Source of the DNA: Bradyrhizobium sp. AZCC 2176
GTDB taxonomy: Bacteria > Pseudomonadota > Alphaproteobacteria > Rhizobiales > Xanthobacteraceae
Direction of reading: 5' to 3'
DNA: 64,000 nucleotides
NCBI RefSeq assembly: GCF_036924645.1
Contig: NZ_JAZHRX010000001.1
Coordinates: 2,604,001 to 2,668,000 of the forward strand
Positions 8,391 to 16,809 of this stretch are shown piece by piece. The notes beneath the pieces are model-generated. The model made no database searches. It saw nothing but the letters and a program-made list of their open reading frames with translations, and had not been told where the DNA came from. Each line of letters starts with the position of its first letter. Within the stretch, counting starts at the first letter, position 1. The translations under genes and the position numbers were made by a program.

Positions 8391-8682
8391 CTATTCCCCT
8401 GGGAATAGCAGGAATTCGTAATCTCGGGCGCCGTGCAGGATGTGGACGACTTCAATCGCATCCTTATTGACGCGGTAGAAAATCAGAAACCGGCCGAAGG
8501 GGCGGCGGCGAATGCCGAGATGCTCGTAGCGCGGTGCCAACGGGGGGCGTCCAGCAACGCCTCGCATCTCTCTCCCGCAACTCGCGGACCAGAGTGAGCG
8601 CGCTCCGCGCGCTTTGCTCAGCAACATACGCTGCGATTTCCTCCAGATCCGCCTCGGCCTCCGCCGTGACGACGACGATCAC
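8391..8682 (-). pseudogene. parE: ParE-type toxin (RelE/ParE superfamily), frame-disrupted
   Basis: The N-terminal part (MIVVVTAEAEADLEEIAAYVAEQSARSA...RELRER) and the C-terminal part (PLAPRYEHLGIRRRPFGRFLIFYRV...ILHGARDYEFLLFPGE) are clearly ParE but lie in different frames. The middle (CEALLDAP) reads in a third frame, so two indels at about 8545-8580 are needed, one in a run of six Cs. The antitoxin gene overlaps its start by 4 bp in the usual parDE way. The toxin is therefore probably dead unless these are base-calling errors. Confidence 0.8.
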
Positions 8683-8936
8683 TTGCGATCCGTCCTGGCC
8701 GCCAATTTTGCTTCCAGGCGATCGAAAACCTCCGAGCTTGTCTTCGCCCGCCCGGCATCTGCATCAGCCAGACCGCGTGCGATCGAGGCGTCGAGCGCAG
8801 CCAACCTTGCTTCGCGTTCCTGGATGAGCCGCACGCCTTCGCGCAGTACCTCGCTCTTGGAATGGTAGCGACCGGACGCCACGAGCCTGGTCACGAAGCT
8901 TTCAAGCGCCTCTCCCAAATCAGCACTCATTGCCAT
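8679..8936 (-). CDS. parD: ParD-type antitoxin
   Basis: An 85-residue protein with an N-terminal ribbon-helix-helix DNA-binding domain (LGEALESFVTRLVASGRYHSKSEVLREGVRLIQERE) and a C-terminal helix that in the family wraps the toxin. It would bind ParE and autorepress the operon. The reading frame is complete while its partner is frameshifted. The stop/start overlap with parE (8679-8682) shows they were one operon. Confidence 0.88.
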   Translation of the reverse strand: MAMSADLGEALESFVTRLVASGRYHSKSEVLREGVRLIQEREARLAALDASIARGLADADAGRAKTSSEVFDRLEAKLAARTDRK

Positions 8937-9397
8937 GCGATCTCTCCGCTTCGCCTGCCCAGATTAATACCAATTATTGAATTCCGGGGTACACAATACC
9001 GGGGCCCCTTGCGCACCGAACTCAGGGATTTCCCTGACGGCTTCGGCCGGCCGCTCGCCGCGAACGCTGCCTCGACGCGCGCATAGCCTTCATTCGCGGC
9101 AGGCATCTGCGGGTCGAGGCCGCGCGCGATGCGGAAATCGTCGAGCGCTTCCGGCAACCGGCCGAGTTTTTCATGGCTTTGCGCACGCTCGACGTAGGGG
9201 CCCGCCTGCATTGGCGCGTTGCGGATCGCGAGCGCGAAGTCGTCGAGCGCCTTGTCGTGCGCGCCACGCTCACGAAACACGCCGCCGCGCTGCACATAGG
9301 GGCCGACCATGCGCGGCTTGAGCCGGATCACCTTGCCGAAATTGCCGATCGCCGTATCGAGATCGCCGTTGGCGGCGAGATGGCGCCCGCGCGCCAT
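8927..9397 (-). pseudogene. TPR-repeat protein remnant
   Basis: Contains at least three tetratricopeptide repeats (HLAANGDLDTAIGNFGKVIRLKP, GAHDKALDDFALAIRNAP, LGRLPEALDDFRIARGLDP). The family in rhizobia normally has a signal peptide and more N-terminal repeats. Here an in-frame TAA lies only about 30 bp upstream of the first ATG, so the N-terminal part is missing. The C-terminal tail after the last repeat is low-quality sequence overlapping the parD start. Probably a truncated gene; a short functional protein is possible. Confidence 0.5.
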
Positions 9398-9620
9398 GTA
9401 AACCGTGGCGAGGTCGCGGTCATCGAATTACCAGCCGAGCAGCGGGATTTTTGCGACCAGGACGATCCGCGAGCAGCCCCGCGACCGCGATAGATCGGCG
9501 GGCTATACCGCCGGATCCTGGTCGGAACCGTGGGTGTGTCCCGTCCGTCTCTGGCGTTGGTTCCATCTCGCGAAATTCCGAAACAAGACAAATATATCAA
9601 TAAAAACAATATGTTAATAG

Positions 9621-9649
9621 TTGATTTATCGTCTGCGCGGGGGCATAAT
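9621..9649 (+). promoter_or_regulatory. Candidate sigma-70-type promoter in AT-rich island
   Basis: TTGATT, 17-bp spacer, CATAAT, preceded by an unusually AT-rich 50-bp stretch that could act as an UP element. The predicted transcript would start at about 9656, just before the GGAG and ATG of the small gene at 9668. Confidence 0.5.
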
Positions 9650-9667
9650 TTTGGCGTGGAGCATGCC

Positions 9668-9910
9668 ATGACCGAGAACATCAAGCTACCGCGCAAGCTG
9701 TCCGAAGAGCCAGAAATCGCTGCCGCCGCGGCGGCGAGCCATGCGGACGTCATCGAAAATCTCGACCGCTGGGCCAACAGTCCGGAGCTTCAGCCACCGA
9801 CATCACCCGACGAAGACGGCCTGAATGGACTCGGCCGACTTGAAGCCGGCCGCAACCGGCGGCATCCCGGCAAGGCTCTACGGCGCGCAAAGCAGCCGAA
9901 CGCCGGATAA
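9668..9910 (+). CDS. Small protein of unknown function
   Basis: An 80-residue product starting MTENIKLPRKLSEEPEIAAA, with an Ala-rich helix, the segment VIENLDRWANSPELQPPTSPDEDG, and a basic C-terminal tail. There is no signal peptide or membrane segment. GGAG lies 6 nt before the ATG, and a reasonable promoter sits 20 bp upstream. I recognise no family; the size and the Asp/Glu- then Arg/Lys-rich layout would fit a small regulator or antitoxin, but this is a guess. Codon use weakens near the 3' end. Confidence 0.45.
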   Translation: MTENIKLPRKLSEEPEIAAAAAASHADVIENLDRWANSPELQPPTSPDEDGLNGLGRLEAGRNRRHPGKALRRAKQPNAG

Positions 9911-10033
9911 GCGACTAAAATCGCCACGAAGCCGTCATTTCCCGTCCTATAAGCCATGTTCACCCGCTCGCCTCCCGCGGCTCCGGGCGCTAGTGTTTCC
10001 GTCGAATCGACCTGAGACACGAGGCTTTCCTTC

Positions 10034-10648
10034 ATGACCATCCGCCTGCACCGCGGCGATCTGCCCGATTTGTCCCGCTACAAGGATTCGGTGGCGATCG
10101 ATACCGAGACCATGGGGCTCAACCCGCATCGCGACCGGCTCTGCGTGGTGCAGATGTCGAATGGCGACGGCAGCGCCGACGTCATCCAGATTCCCAAGGG
10201 CCACACCGATGCGCCGAACCTGAAGGCGCTGCTGGCCAATCCTGCCATCATAAAGATTTTTCACTTCGCGCGGTTCGATCTCGCGGCGCTCTACAACACC
10301 TTCGGCGTGATGCCGCAGCCGGTCTATTGCACCAAGATCGCCTCGCGGCTGACGCGAACCTATACCGACCGGCACGGCCTGAAGGATTTGGTGCGCGAGG
10401 TGCTCAACATCGATCTGTCGAAGCAGCAGCAGTCAAGCGATTGGGGATCAGCGAGCCTCAGCGAGGCGCAGCTCGCCTATGCGGCGTCCGACGTGCTGCA
10501 TCTGCATGGTTTGCGCGAGCGCCTCGACGCCATGCTTGCGCGCGAAGGCCGCGCGCCTCTGGCGCAGGCCTGCTTCGACTTCCTGCCGACCCGGGCCAAG
10601 CTCGATCTCGGCGGCTGGGAGGCCGAGGACATCTTCGCGCATTCGTGA
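10034..10648 (+). CDS. nrnC: NrnC-type 3'-5' exoribonuclease (RNase D-like DEDDy domain only)
   Basis: A 204-residue protein made of a single DEDD exonuclease domain, without the HRDC domains of full RNase D. Exo I is AIDTETMG, Exo II is HFARFDLAALY and Exo III is YAASDVLHLHGL with the DEDDy Tyr. This size and architecture match NrnC, the alphaproteobacterial nanoRNase that degrades di- and oligoribonucleotides and substitutes for Orn. It precedes the lptCAB genes, separated by 138 bp. Confidence 0.85.
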   Translation: MTIRLHRGDLPDLSRYKDSVAIDTETMGLNPHRDRLCVVQMSNGDGSADVIQIPKGHTDAPNLKALLANPAIIKIFHFARFDLAALYNTFGVMPQPVYCTKIASRLTRTYTDRHGLKDLVREVLNIDLSKQQQSSDWGSASLSEAQLAYAASDVLHLHGLRERLDAMLAREGRAPLAQACFDFLPTRAKLDLGGWEAEDIFAHS

Positions 10649-10786
10649 CCGAGACCATTTGAAGCGCCGGGGTAGCTCCCTCCGCCCCGTTTCGGTCACA
10701 CTCATAGCGCGTGTCCAGGCTGCATAATCCCGCGATTGCGAGTAGAATGGCGCTGTCTTGGCGTCTTGGCGCCCCTTGGAGCCGCG

Positions 10787-11518
10787 GTGAACTCGATACA
10801 GAACCCAGCCTATGCCACCGGAATGGAGGCCCGCTTTGCCGCGGCCGCCCGCCACAGCCGGATGGTGCGGTTGCTGCGGGTCGCGGTCCCGGCGGCCGTG
10901 CTGCTGGCCATGGCGGGTATCGTCGCGATCTCGGTGTTCAACCCGTTCCGCATCACGGGGCTCGCGAAGCTGCCCGTCGACATGAGCAATCTCGTGGTGT
11001 CGGGCACCAAGATCACGATGGAAACGCCGCACCTCGCCGGCTTTTCGACCGACCAGCGCCCCTACGAATTGTGGGCCAAGGCCGCGATCCAGGACCTGGC
11101 CGACCCCGATCACGTCGAGCTCCGGACGCTGCGGACCAAGGTGATGATGGAGGACAAGAGCACGGTGACGATGGATGCGCGCACGGGATTTTTCGACAGC
11201 AAGCAGCAGATGCTGGACCTGCGCAAGGACATCTTCCTGCAATCCTCCACCGGCTATGAAGCCAGGCTTTCGCAGGCCTATGTCGACATCAACAAGGGAA
11301 CGGTGACGTCGGACGAGCATGTCGACGTCAAATTGCTGAACGGTACGCTCACCGCCGACCGGCTCAGGATCATCAACAGCGGCGAAGTGGTGCGCTTCGA
11401 AGGCAATGTCGTGATGAACCTGGTCATGGAAAGCCCTCCGGCGCCTGAGCCCGAGCCTGAACCAGCGCCACCGCCGAGGACGCGGTCCGTCACCGGCAAG
11501 TCCGCCAACACGAAATGA
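10787..11518 (+). CDS. lptC: LPS export periplasmic/inner-membrane protein LptC
   Basis: Single-pass inner-membrane component of the Lpt bridge that passes lipopolysaccharide from LptB2FG to LptA. The 243-residue product has one N-terminal membrane segment (LLRVAVPAAVLLAMAGIVAIS) and a beta-jellyroll LptC domain. It ends in a Pro/Glu-rich tail (PPAPEPEPEPAPPP). A GTG start at 10787 is chosen for the GGAG at -10; an ATG at 10823 would also keep the membrane helix. The stop overlaps the lptA start by 4 bp. Confidence 0.88.
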   Translation: MNSIQNPAYATGMEARFAAAARHSRMVRLLRVAVPAAVLLAMAGIVAISVFNPFRITGLAKLPVDMSNLVVSGTKITMETPHLAGFSTDQRPYELWAKAAIQDLADPDHVELRTLRTKVMMEDKSTVTMDARTGFFDSKQQMLDLRKDIFLQSSTGYEARLSQAYVDINKGTVTSDEHVDVKLLNGTLTADRLRIINSGEVVRFEGNVVMNLVMESPPAPEPEPEPAPPPRTRSVTGKSANTK

Positions 11519-12207
11519 AATTTATGATGCAGTTCTTCTCGCGCAGTTTTGCGGCCGCAGCGCTTGCGCTCGCGTTGACCGCCTCCGGTGATGCGTTCGC
11601 GCAAGGCGCCATGTCGGGCGTGCCGAACGCGATGCAGGGCTTTTCGCAGAACCGCGACCAGCCGATTCAGATCGAGGCGGCGTCGCTCGAAATGCGCGAC
11701 AAGAAAAAGGAGGCGACCTTCTCCGGAAACGTGAAGGTCGTGCAGGGCGACACCATCATGACCTCGAAGTCGCTGGTGGTGTTTTACGATTCCGGCCCGG
11801 CACAGGCCGCACCTGCGCCCGCCGCGCCGAAGGGATCGAAATCCGCGTCGATGCAGTCCGCGACGCCCGGGCCCGGCGGCAGTTCGTCGATCCGCCGGCT
11901 GGAAGCCAGGGGCTCCGTCGTGGTCACGCAGAAGGACCAGGTTGTGACCGGCGAGACCGCGATCTTCGACCCGCGTGCCAACCTCATCACCATGGCGGGT
12001 GGGGTCGTGCTCACCCAGTGCAAGAACGTGCTCAAGGGCGACCGCCTCAAGGTTGACATGACCACCGGTGTGTCGCGGGTCGAATCCGACAGCAACAAGG
12101 TCCAGGGCATGTTCATCCAGGGCCAGGATTGCGGGTCGGGATCGGGCGGATCGAAGCCGGCTCCGGCTCCGGTACAGATACCGTCGCTAATCCCCGGAAA
12201 AAAATAA
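11515..12207 (+). CDS. lptA: LPS transport periplasmic protein LptA (OstA-like)
   Basis: Periplasmic bridge protein carrying LPS to LptDE. A signal peptide (FAAAALALALTASGDAFAQ) is followed by the OstA-like beta-jellyroll (QPIQIEAASLEMRDKKKEATFSGNVKVVQGD). An Ala/Pro/Ser-rich insert of about 35 residues (about 95-130) interrupts the domain, as seen in rhizobial LptA. The two Cys, in LTQCKNVL and GQDCGSG, could form a disulfide. Translation is coupled to lptC by ATGA overlap. Confidence 0.88.
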   Translation: MKFMMQFFSRSFAAAALALALTASGDAFAQGAMSGVPNAMQGFSQNRDQPIQIEAASLEMRDKKKEATFSGNVKVVQGDTIMTSKSLVVFYDSGPAQAAPAPAAPKGSKSASMQSATPGPGGSSSIRRLEARGSVVVTQKDQVVTGETAIFDPRANLITMAGGVVLTQCKNVLKGDRLKVDMTTGVSRVESDSNKVQGMFIQGQDCGSGSGGSKPAPAPVQIPSLIPGKK

Positions 12208-12223
12208 GATATATCAGTATCTT
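12206..12223. repeat. Short AT-rich dyad after lptA
   Basis: AAGATA-N6-TATCTT overlaps the lptA stop and continues into AT-rich DNA before lptB (190-bp gap). It could be a weak terminator or part of an lptB promoter region; nothing stronger is visible. Confidence 0.35.
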
Positions 12224-12397
12224 AAATATTATTTGGGGCCCGTACGGTTGAAGCCGATGGCGCCAGCCTGTATCTACTGGGCGCACGGCGGGGTGTTTCG
12301 CTGGGCAGAGGACATCCACTCATTCATGGTTCGCTAGCGAAGCGATTCGCCGGCGGACGCGTCGCGGAATCACCGTGAAAGGCGTAAGCGAAGCGGG

Positions 12398-13414
12398 ATG
12401 GTGGATTTATTCGGCATGTTCCGTCGACGCCCCGCGAAACGCGGCGCCCCCGGCTTTGCGCGTTCGCGCGACGACATCACCGCGCTCGGCGATTCCTTTG
12501 GCGACATGCTGACTAGTCCCGTGCGCGATGGGCCGCCGATGGCGCGCTCTGCCTCACTGTCCGGGCTGGAGTTGCCGCCGCAGCCCGCCGATGTCGAGCC
12601 GCCGCGCGAGCCGCGTCCTCGCGCGCAGGCGCCCCGTCCCAGGTCCAACGCGAAGGCCAATGGCGGCGAAGCGCCGCGCTTGATCAAGCGGCCCGGCCTC
12701 CTCGCCGTGCACAGCGTTGAAAAGAGTTTCGGCACCCGCCAGGTGGTGCGCGGCGTCAGCATCTATGTCCGCCGCGGCGAAGCCGTCGGCCTGCTCGGTC
12801 CGAACGGCGCCGGCAAGACCACGGTGTTCTACATGATCACCGGACTGATCAAGGCGGATCGCGGCGCCATCGAGCTCGACGGCCATGACGTCACCAAGCT
12901 GCCGATGTATCAGCGCGCGCGGCTCGGCATCGGCTATTTGCCGCAGGAAGCCTCGATCTTCCGCGGTCTCACCGTGGAGCAGAATATCCGCGCCGTGCTT
13001 GAGGTGGTCGAGCCCAGTCGAAAGAAGCGCGAGGCCGAACTCAATTCGCTGCTCGATGAGTTCAACATCACGCGGTTACGTAAATCGCCGTCGATCGCGC
13101 TGTCAGGCGGCGAGCGCCGCCGCGTCGAGATCGCGCGCGCGCTGGCCACGCGCCCCAACTACATGCTGCTCGACGAACCCTTCGCCGGCATCGATCCGAT
13201 CGCGGTGGGCGACATTCAGGACCTGGTCCGTCACCTCACCAACCGCGGCATCGGCGTCCTGATCACCGACCACAATGTGCGCGAAACGCTCGGCCTGACC
13301 GACCGCGCCTATATCGTCTATGCCGGGCAGATCTTGACCGAAGGCAGCCCGGAAGAAATCGTCAACGATCCGGATGTACGCCGCCTTTACCTTGGTGAGG
13401 AATTCCGGCTCTAG
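12398..13414 (+). CDS. lptB: LPS export ABC transporter ATPase LptB with N-terminal extension
   Basis: Cytoplasmic ATPase powering LPS extraction by LptFG. The ABC domain begins at about residue 98: Walker [11 protein letters not shown]-loop [13 protein letters not shown], signature LSGGERRR, Walker [13 protein letters not shown], and the H-switch TDHNVRETL. The first 95 residues are a low-complexity Arg/Pro/Ala extension absent from E. coli LptB (about 240 aa). A later start is possible but no good ribosome-binding site was seen inside the extension. It precedes rpoN, the classic lptB-rpoN order. Confidence 0.92.
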   Translation: MVDLFGMFRRRPAKRGAPGFARSRDDITALGDSFGDMLTSPVRDGPPMARSASLSGLELPPQPADVEPPREPRPRAQAPRPRSNAKANGGEAPRLIKRPGLLAVHSVEKSFGTRQVVRGVSIYVRRGEAVGLLGPNGAGKTTVFYMITGLIKADRGAIELDGHDVTKLPMYQRARLGIGYLPQEASIFRGLTVEQNIRAVLEVVEPSRKKREAELNSLLDEFNITRLRKSPSIALSGGERRRVEIARALATRPNYMLLDEPFAGIDPIAVGDIQDLVRHLTNRGIGVLITDHNVRETLGLTDRAYIVYAGQILTEGSPEEIVNDPDVRRLYLGEEFRL

Positions 13415-13482
13415 CGCACGAGACGCCCCAGGGTGTGGGCGGTTTCGCGGTAAGCTCTTGCGTTCACTTAAGAATCTGTGAC

Positions 13483-13525
13483 GCGCCCGGACGCAAAACC
13501 GGCTCCCATTTTTGCGGATCGCGCT
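13483..13525. repeat. Dispersed repeat, family A copy 1
   Basis: GCGCCCGGACGCAAAACCGG followed by CCCATTTTTGCGGATCGCGC. The same block recurs at 52816-52862 and, in variant form, at 29752-29795. The inverted ends and inner GCAAAA/TTTTGC pairing make a hairpin. It lies in the lptB-rpoN gap. Confidence 0.8.
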
Positions 13526-13622
13526 ATAGCCCAATTTTTGCATACGTCAAGCCGTGTACAAGGGCTTGGGACTAATATAAGCAAGAATCGGACCAACTTT
13601 CAGTGGATCGGTTCTTGGCCTC

Positions 13623-15272
13623 ATGGCGCTGACGCAAAGATTAGAGTTCCGCCAGTCGCAGTCGCTGGTGATGACGCCGCAATTGATGCAGGCGATCAAG
13701 CTGCTGCAACTGTCGAATCTCGATTTGTCGGCTTTTGTCGAGGAGGAGCTGGAGCGCAATCCGCTGCTGGAGCGCGCCAGCGACGGCCCCGAACCCCCGG
13801 TTGCGGGCGAGCCAGCCGCGCAAGGCGCCGAGTTCGCCGATTCCGACAGTTATGGCGACGAAGGCGGCAGCGATGCCTCCGATATGGCCACAGGCTTGAG
13901 CGGCGAGGCCTTCGAGCCCGGCCAGGAGGACTGGCTGAACCGCGACCTCGGCAGCCGTACCGAGATCGAGCAGACGCTGGATAGCCCGCTCGACAACGTC
14001 TTTTCCGAAGAGCCCGCCGAAGCCGCCGCGCGCGCCGCGCAGGACGCGGCACCGACCGCCTACACCGAATGGGGCGGCGGTGCCTCCAACGACGACGATT
14101 ACAATCTGGAAGCCTTCGTCGCCGCCGAGGTAACGCTCGGCAGCCATCTCGCAGAACAGCTTGCGGTCGCGTTCAGCGCGCCGGCGCAGCGCATGATCGG
14201 GCAGTATCTGATCGATCTCGTCGATGATGCCGGCTACGTGCCGTCGGATCTGGGACAGGCCGCCGAGCGCCTCGGCGCCGCGCAGGCGGACGTCGATGCC
14301 GTGCTTGCAGTGCTGCAGAAGTTCGATCCGCCCGGCGTTTGCGCGCGGAACCTGAGCGAGTGCCTCGCCATCCAGCTTCGCGAACTCAACCGCTACGACC
14401 CCGCCATGCAGGCGCTGGTCGAAAATCTCGATCTGCTCGCGAGGCGTGACATTGCGTCTCTGCGCAAATTGTGCGGCGTCGACGACGAAGACATCACCGA
14501 CATGATCGGTGAGATCCGGCGGCTCGATCCGAAGCCCGGCCTCAAATTCGGCTCGGCGCGCACGCAGACCATGGTGCCTGACGTCTATGTGCGCCCGGGG
14601 CCGGATGGCGGCTGGCATGTCGAGCTCAACAGCGACACCTTGCCGCGCGTGCTGGTCAATCAAGTCTATTACACGGAGCTGTCGAAGACGATCCGCAAGG
14701 ACGGCGACAAATCCTATTTCAGCGACTGTCTGCAGAACGCGACCTGGCTGGTCCGCGCGCTCGATCAGCGCGCCCGCACCATTTTGAAGGTCGCCACCGA
14801 AATCGTCCGCCAGCAGGACGGCTTCTTCACGCACGGCGTTGCGCATCTGCGGCCGCTGAATCTGAAAGCGGTGGCGGATGCGATCCAGATGCACGAATCG
14901 ACGGTGTCGCGGGTGACCGCCAACAAATATATGGCGACTAATCGCGGCAGTTTCGAGCTGAAATATTTCTTCACCGCCTCGATTGCATCGGCCGACGGTG
15001 GGGAAGCGCATTCGGCGGAGGCGGTCCGCCACCACATCAAGCAATTGATCGATGCGGAAGCCCCAAGCGCGATCCTCTCCGATGATACCATCGTGGAACG
15101 ATTGCGCGAATCCGGCATTGATATTGCCCGCCGCACGGTCGCGAAATACCGCGAAGCGATGCGTATCCCGTCCTCGGTCCAGCGCCGCCGCGATAAACAG
15201 AGCATGCTCGGTAACGCACTTTCCGCTCCCGCCACTTACTCCGACCGGTCCCGTGATACGGCTCCGGCCTGA
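13623..15272 (+). CDS. rpoN: RNA polymerase sigma-54 factor
   Basis: Directs RNA polymerase to -24/-12 promoters for nitrogen, transport and other activator-dependent genes. In the 549-residue product, region I (RLEFRQSQSLVMTPQLMQAIKLLQLSN) is followed by an acidic region II, a core-binding domain, the HTH segment (HESTVSRVTANKYMATNRG) and the diagnostic RpoN box ARRTVAKYRE near the C-terminus. Downstream genes hpf and ptsN are the usual rpoN-cluster partners. Some bradyrhizobia have two rpoN copies; this chromosomal context resembles the lptB-linked one. Confidence 0.98.
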   Translation: MALTQRLEFRQSQSLVMTPQLMQAIKLLQLSNLDLSAFVEEELERNPLLERASDGPEPPVAGEPAAQGAEFADSDSYGDEGGSDASDMATGLSGEAFEPGQEDWLNRDLGSRTEIEQTLDSPLDNVFSEEPAEAAARAAQDAAPTAYTEWGGGASNDDDYNLEAFVAAEVTLGSHLAEQLAVAFSAPAQRMIGQYLIDLVDDAGYVPSDLGQAAERLGAAQADVDAVLAVLQKFDPPGVCARNLSECLAIQLRELNRYDPAMQALVENLDLLARRDIASLRKLCGVDDEDITDMIGEIRRLDPKPGLKFGSARTQTMVPDVYVRPGPDGGWHVELNSDTLPRVLVNQVYYTELSKTIRKDGDKSYFSDCLQNATWLVRALDQRARTILKVATEIVRQQDGFFTHGVAHLRPLNLKAVADAIQMHESTVSRVTANKYMATNRGSFELKYFFTASIASADGGEAHSAEAVRHHIKQLIDAEAPSAILSDDTIVERLRESGIDIARRTVAKYREAMRIPSSVQRRRDKQSMLGNALSAPATYSDRSRDTAPA

Positions 15273-15313
15273 TTGCGTTCGCGTCAAATCGCGATAGTGT
15301 CGGTTTCCCGACA

Positions 15314-15362
15314 GAGCGTGATCCGGAAAGCCGGCACCGGTTTTCCGAAAGGGATCATGCTC
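15314..15362. repeat. Dispersed palindromic repeat, family B
   Basis: GAGCGTGATCC...GGATCATGCTC outer arms with inner GGAAAGCCGG/CCGGTTTTCC arms, a 49-bp hairpin in the rpoN-hpf gap, ending about 40 bp before the hpf start. This motif type is common in Bradyrhizobium intergenic regions. Confidence 0.75.
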
Positions 15363-15402
15363 CGGCAACACCAGAGTAATCGAGGCATCAGCGAGGCATC
15401 CA

Positions 15403-16005
15403 ATGACCCTTCGAATCTCCGGGAAAAGCATCAGTGTCGGCGAGGCGCTTCGTTCGCGTGTCAGCGAGCGCACCGATGAGGTCTTGAGAAAATATTTCGA
15501 CGGCAATTATTCCGGCCACATTACGCTCAGCAAGGACGGTTTCGGCTTCCGCACCGATTGCGCGCTGCACCTGGATTCCGGGATTACGCTGGAGGCCGAT
15601 TCCAACGCCACCGATGCCTATGCCAGCGCCGACCAGGCGCTGCTGATGATCGAGAAGCGCCTGCGCCGCTACAAGAGCCGGCTGAAGGACCGCTCCGCCC
15701 GCAAGGCCTATGCGGCCTCCGCGGCGCTCGCCGAGATGAATGGGCCCGGGCTCGATGCGCCGAGCTATGTGATCGAGGCGCCCGCGGAAGGCGACGAGGA
15801 GGTCACCTCCTATAGCCCGGTCATCATTGCCGAGGCGACCACGTCGCTGAAGCGGCTTTCGGTCAGCGAGGCGGTCATGGAACTCGACCTGACCGGGGCC
15901 GCCTGCGTCGTGTTTCAGCACGGCTCCAGCGGCCGGGTGAACATCATTTACCGCCGCGCAGACGGCAATGTCGGCTGGGTCGATCCCCCCTCGGTTAGCT
16001 CCTGA
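15403..16005 (+). CDS. hpf: Ribosome hibernation promoting factor, long form
   Basis: Binds the 30S decoding region and dimerises ribosomes into inactive 100S particles during starvation. The 200-residue long form has an N-terminal HPF/RaiA domain (residues 1-105, beta-alpha-beta-beta-beta-alpha with the basic helix IEKRLRRYKSRLKDRSARK), a linker, and the C-terminal dimerisation domain (SLKRLSVSEAVMELDLTGAACVVFQHGSSGRVNIIYRRADGNVGWVDP). It is 130 bp downstream of rpoN; cotranscription is interrupted by a palindrome. Confidence 0.95.
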   Translation: MTLRISGKSISVGEALRSRVSERTDEVLRKYFDGNYSGHITLSKDGFGFRTDCALHLDSGITLEADSNATDAYASADQALLMIEKRLRRYKSRLKDRSARKAYAASAALAEMNGPGLDAPSYVIEAPAEGDEEVTSYSPVIIAEATTSLKRLSVSEAVMELDLTGAACVVFQHGSSGRVNIIYRRADGNVGWVDPPSVSS

Positions 16006-16097
16006 GATATATGCCCCATGGCATTGACGCCCCCCATCCACCCTACCTATGGTCCGCCGCCCTTAAGCATAGGGCGCAGGAACTGGTCCTTCGGGAG

Positions 16098-16114
16098 TTG
16101 GCACGGCGCATGCG
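16098..16114 (+). promoter_or_regulatory. Sigma-54 (RpoN) promoter candidate for ptsN
   Basis: TTGGCACGGCGCATGC matches the -24 element (TGGCACG) exactly and keeps the invariant GG-N10-GC spacing (GG 16100-16101, GC 16112-16113). A transcript would start at about 16124, leaving a leader of roughly 110 nt before ptsN. No enhancer-binding site was identified. Confidence 0.55.
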
Positions 16115-16236
16115 TTGGAGTAGAAGCCCCCAAATCGGGACCCGGATCTAAGCCCGCCTCCTGTCTCATCTTCTTGACGCCCCGGTTCTACAACCTATCT
16201 CGCAACCTGACGCCTTAATTCACCTCGGAACGCCCC

Positions 16237-16698
16237 ATGACGATTACCGATCTGGTCGCACCCGAGGCGATTCTCCCCGCTTTGAAGGTGATCAGCAAGA
16301 AGCAGGCGCTGCAGGAGCTGGCCGCGCGCGCTTCCGCCTTGACCGGCCAGAATGAACGCTCGGTGTTCGAGGTGCTGCTGCAGCGGGAGAAACTGGGCAC
16401 CACCGCCGTCGGCTACGGCGTTGCCATTCCGCACGGCAAGCTGCCGAAACTGGAAAAGCTGTTCGGGCTGTTCGCCCGGCTCGAGCGCCCGATCGATTTC
16501 GAGGCAATGGACGGCCAGCCGGTCGACCTGATCTTCCTGCTGCTGGCGCCGGAAGGCGCCGGCGCCGATCATCTGAAGGCGCTGGCGCGAATCGCGCGGC
16601 TGTTGCGCGACCAGGACGTCGCCAAGAAGCTGCGCGCCTCGCGCGACGCCCAGGCGATCTATTCTGTGCTGGCGTTGCCGCCGGCGAGCGCGGCCTAG
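16237..16698 (+). CDS. ptsN: PTS IIA-like nitrogen-regulatory protein
   Basis: EIIA-Ntr, the output phosphoprotein of the PtsP-NPr-PtsN chain that links nitrogen and carbon status to potassium transport and other targets. The 153-residue IIA (mannitol/fructose type 2) domain has its phosphorylatable His66 in VAIPHGKLP. Helix LKALARIARLLRDQDVAKKLRAS completes the fold. It follows rpoN-hpf as in many proteobacteria and has a candidate sigma-54 promoter upstream. Confidence 0.95.
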   Translation: MTITDLVAPEAILPALKVISKKQALQELAARASALTGQNERSVFEVLLQREKLGTTAVGYGVAIPHGKLPKLEKLFGLFARLERPIDFEAMDGQPVDLIFLLLAPEGAGADHLKALARIARLLRDQDVAKKLRASRDAQAIYSVLALPPASAA

Positions 16699-16809
16699 TT
16701 CCTGGAACCAGCGATTCTCCGTTTGGTAGCGCATCGGGTAAACGCAATTTTAAGCTAAATGGCGGCTATTTCGTTCGCTGGGATTTATTCTTACCCGGAG
16801 AACATTGCC

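Noticed and set aside
13641..15506. A 621-codon open frame on the minus strand opposite rpoN
   Set aside because: It is antisense to a well-conserved sigma-54 gene, has His/Arg/Asp-rich composition typical of GC-rich shadow frames, and matches no family.
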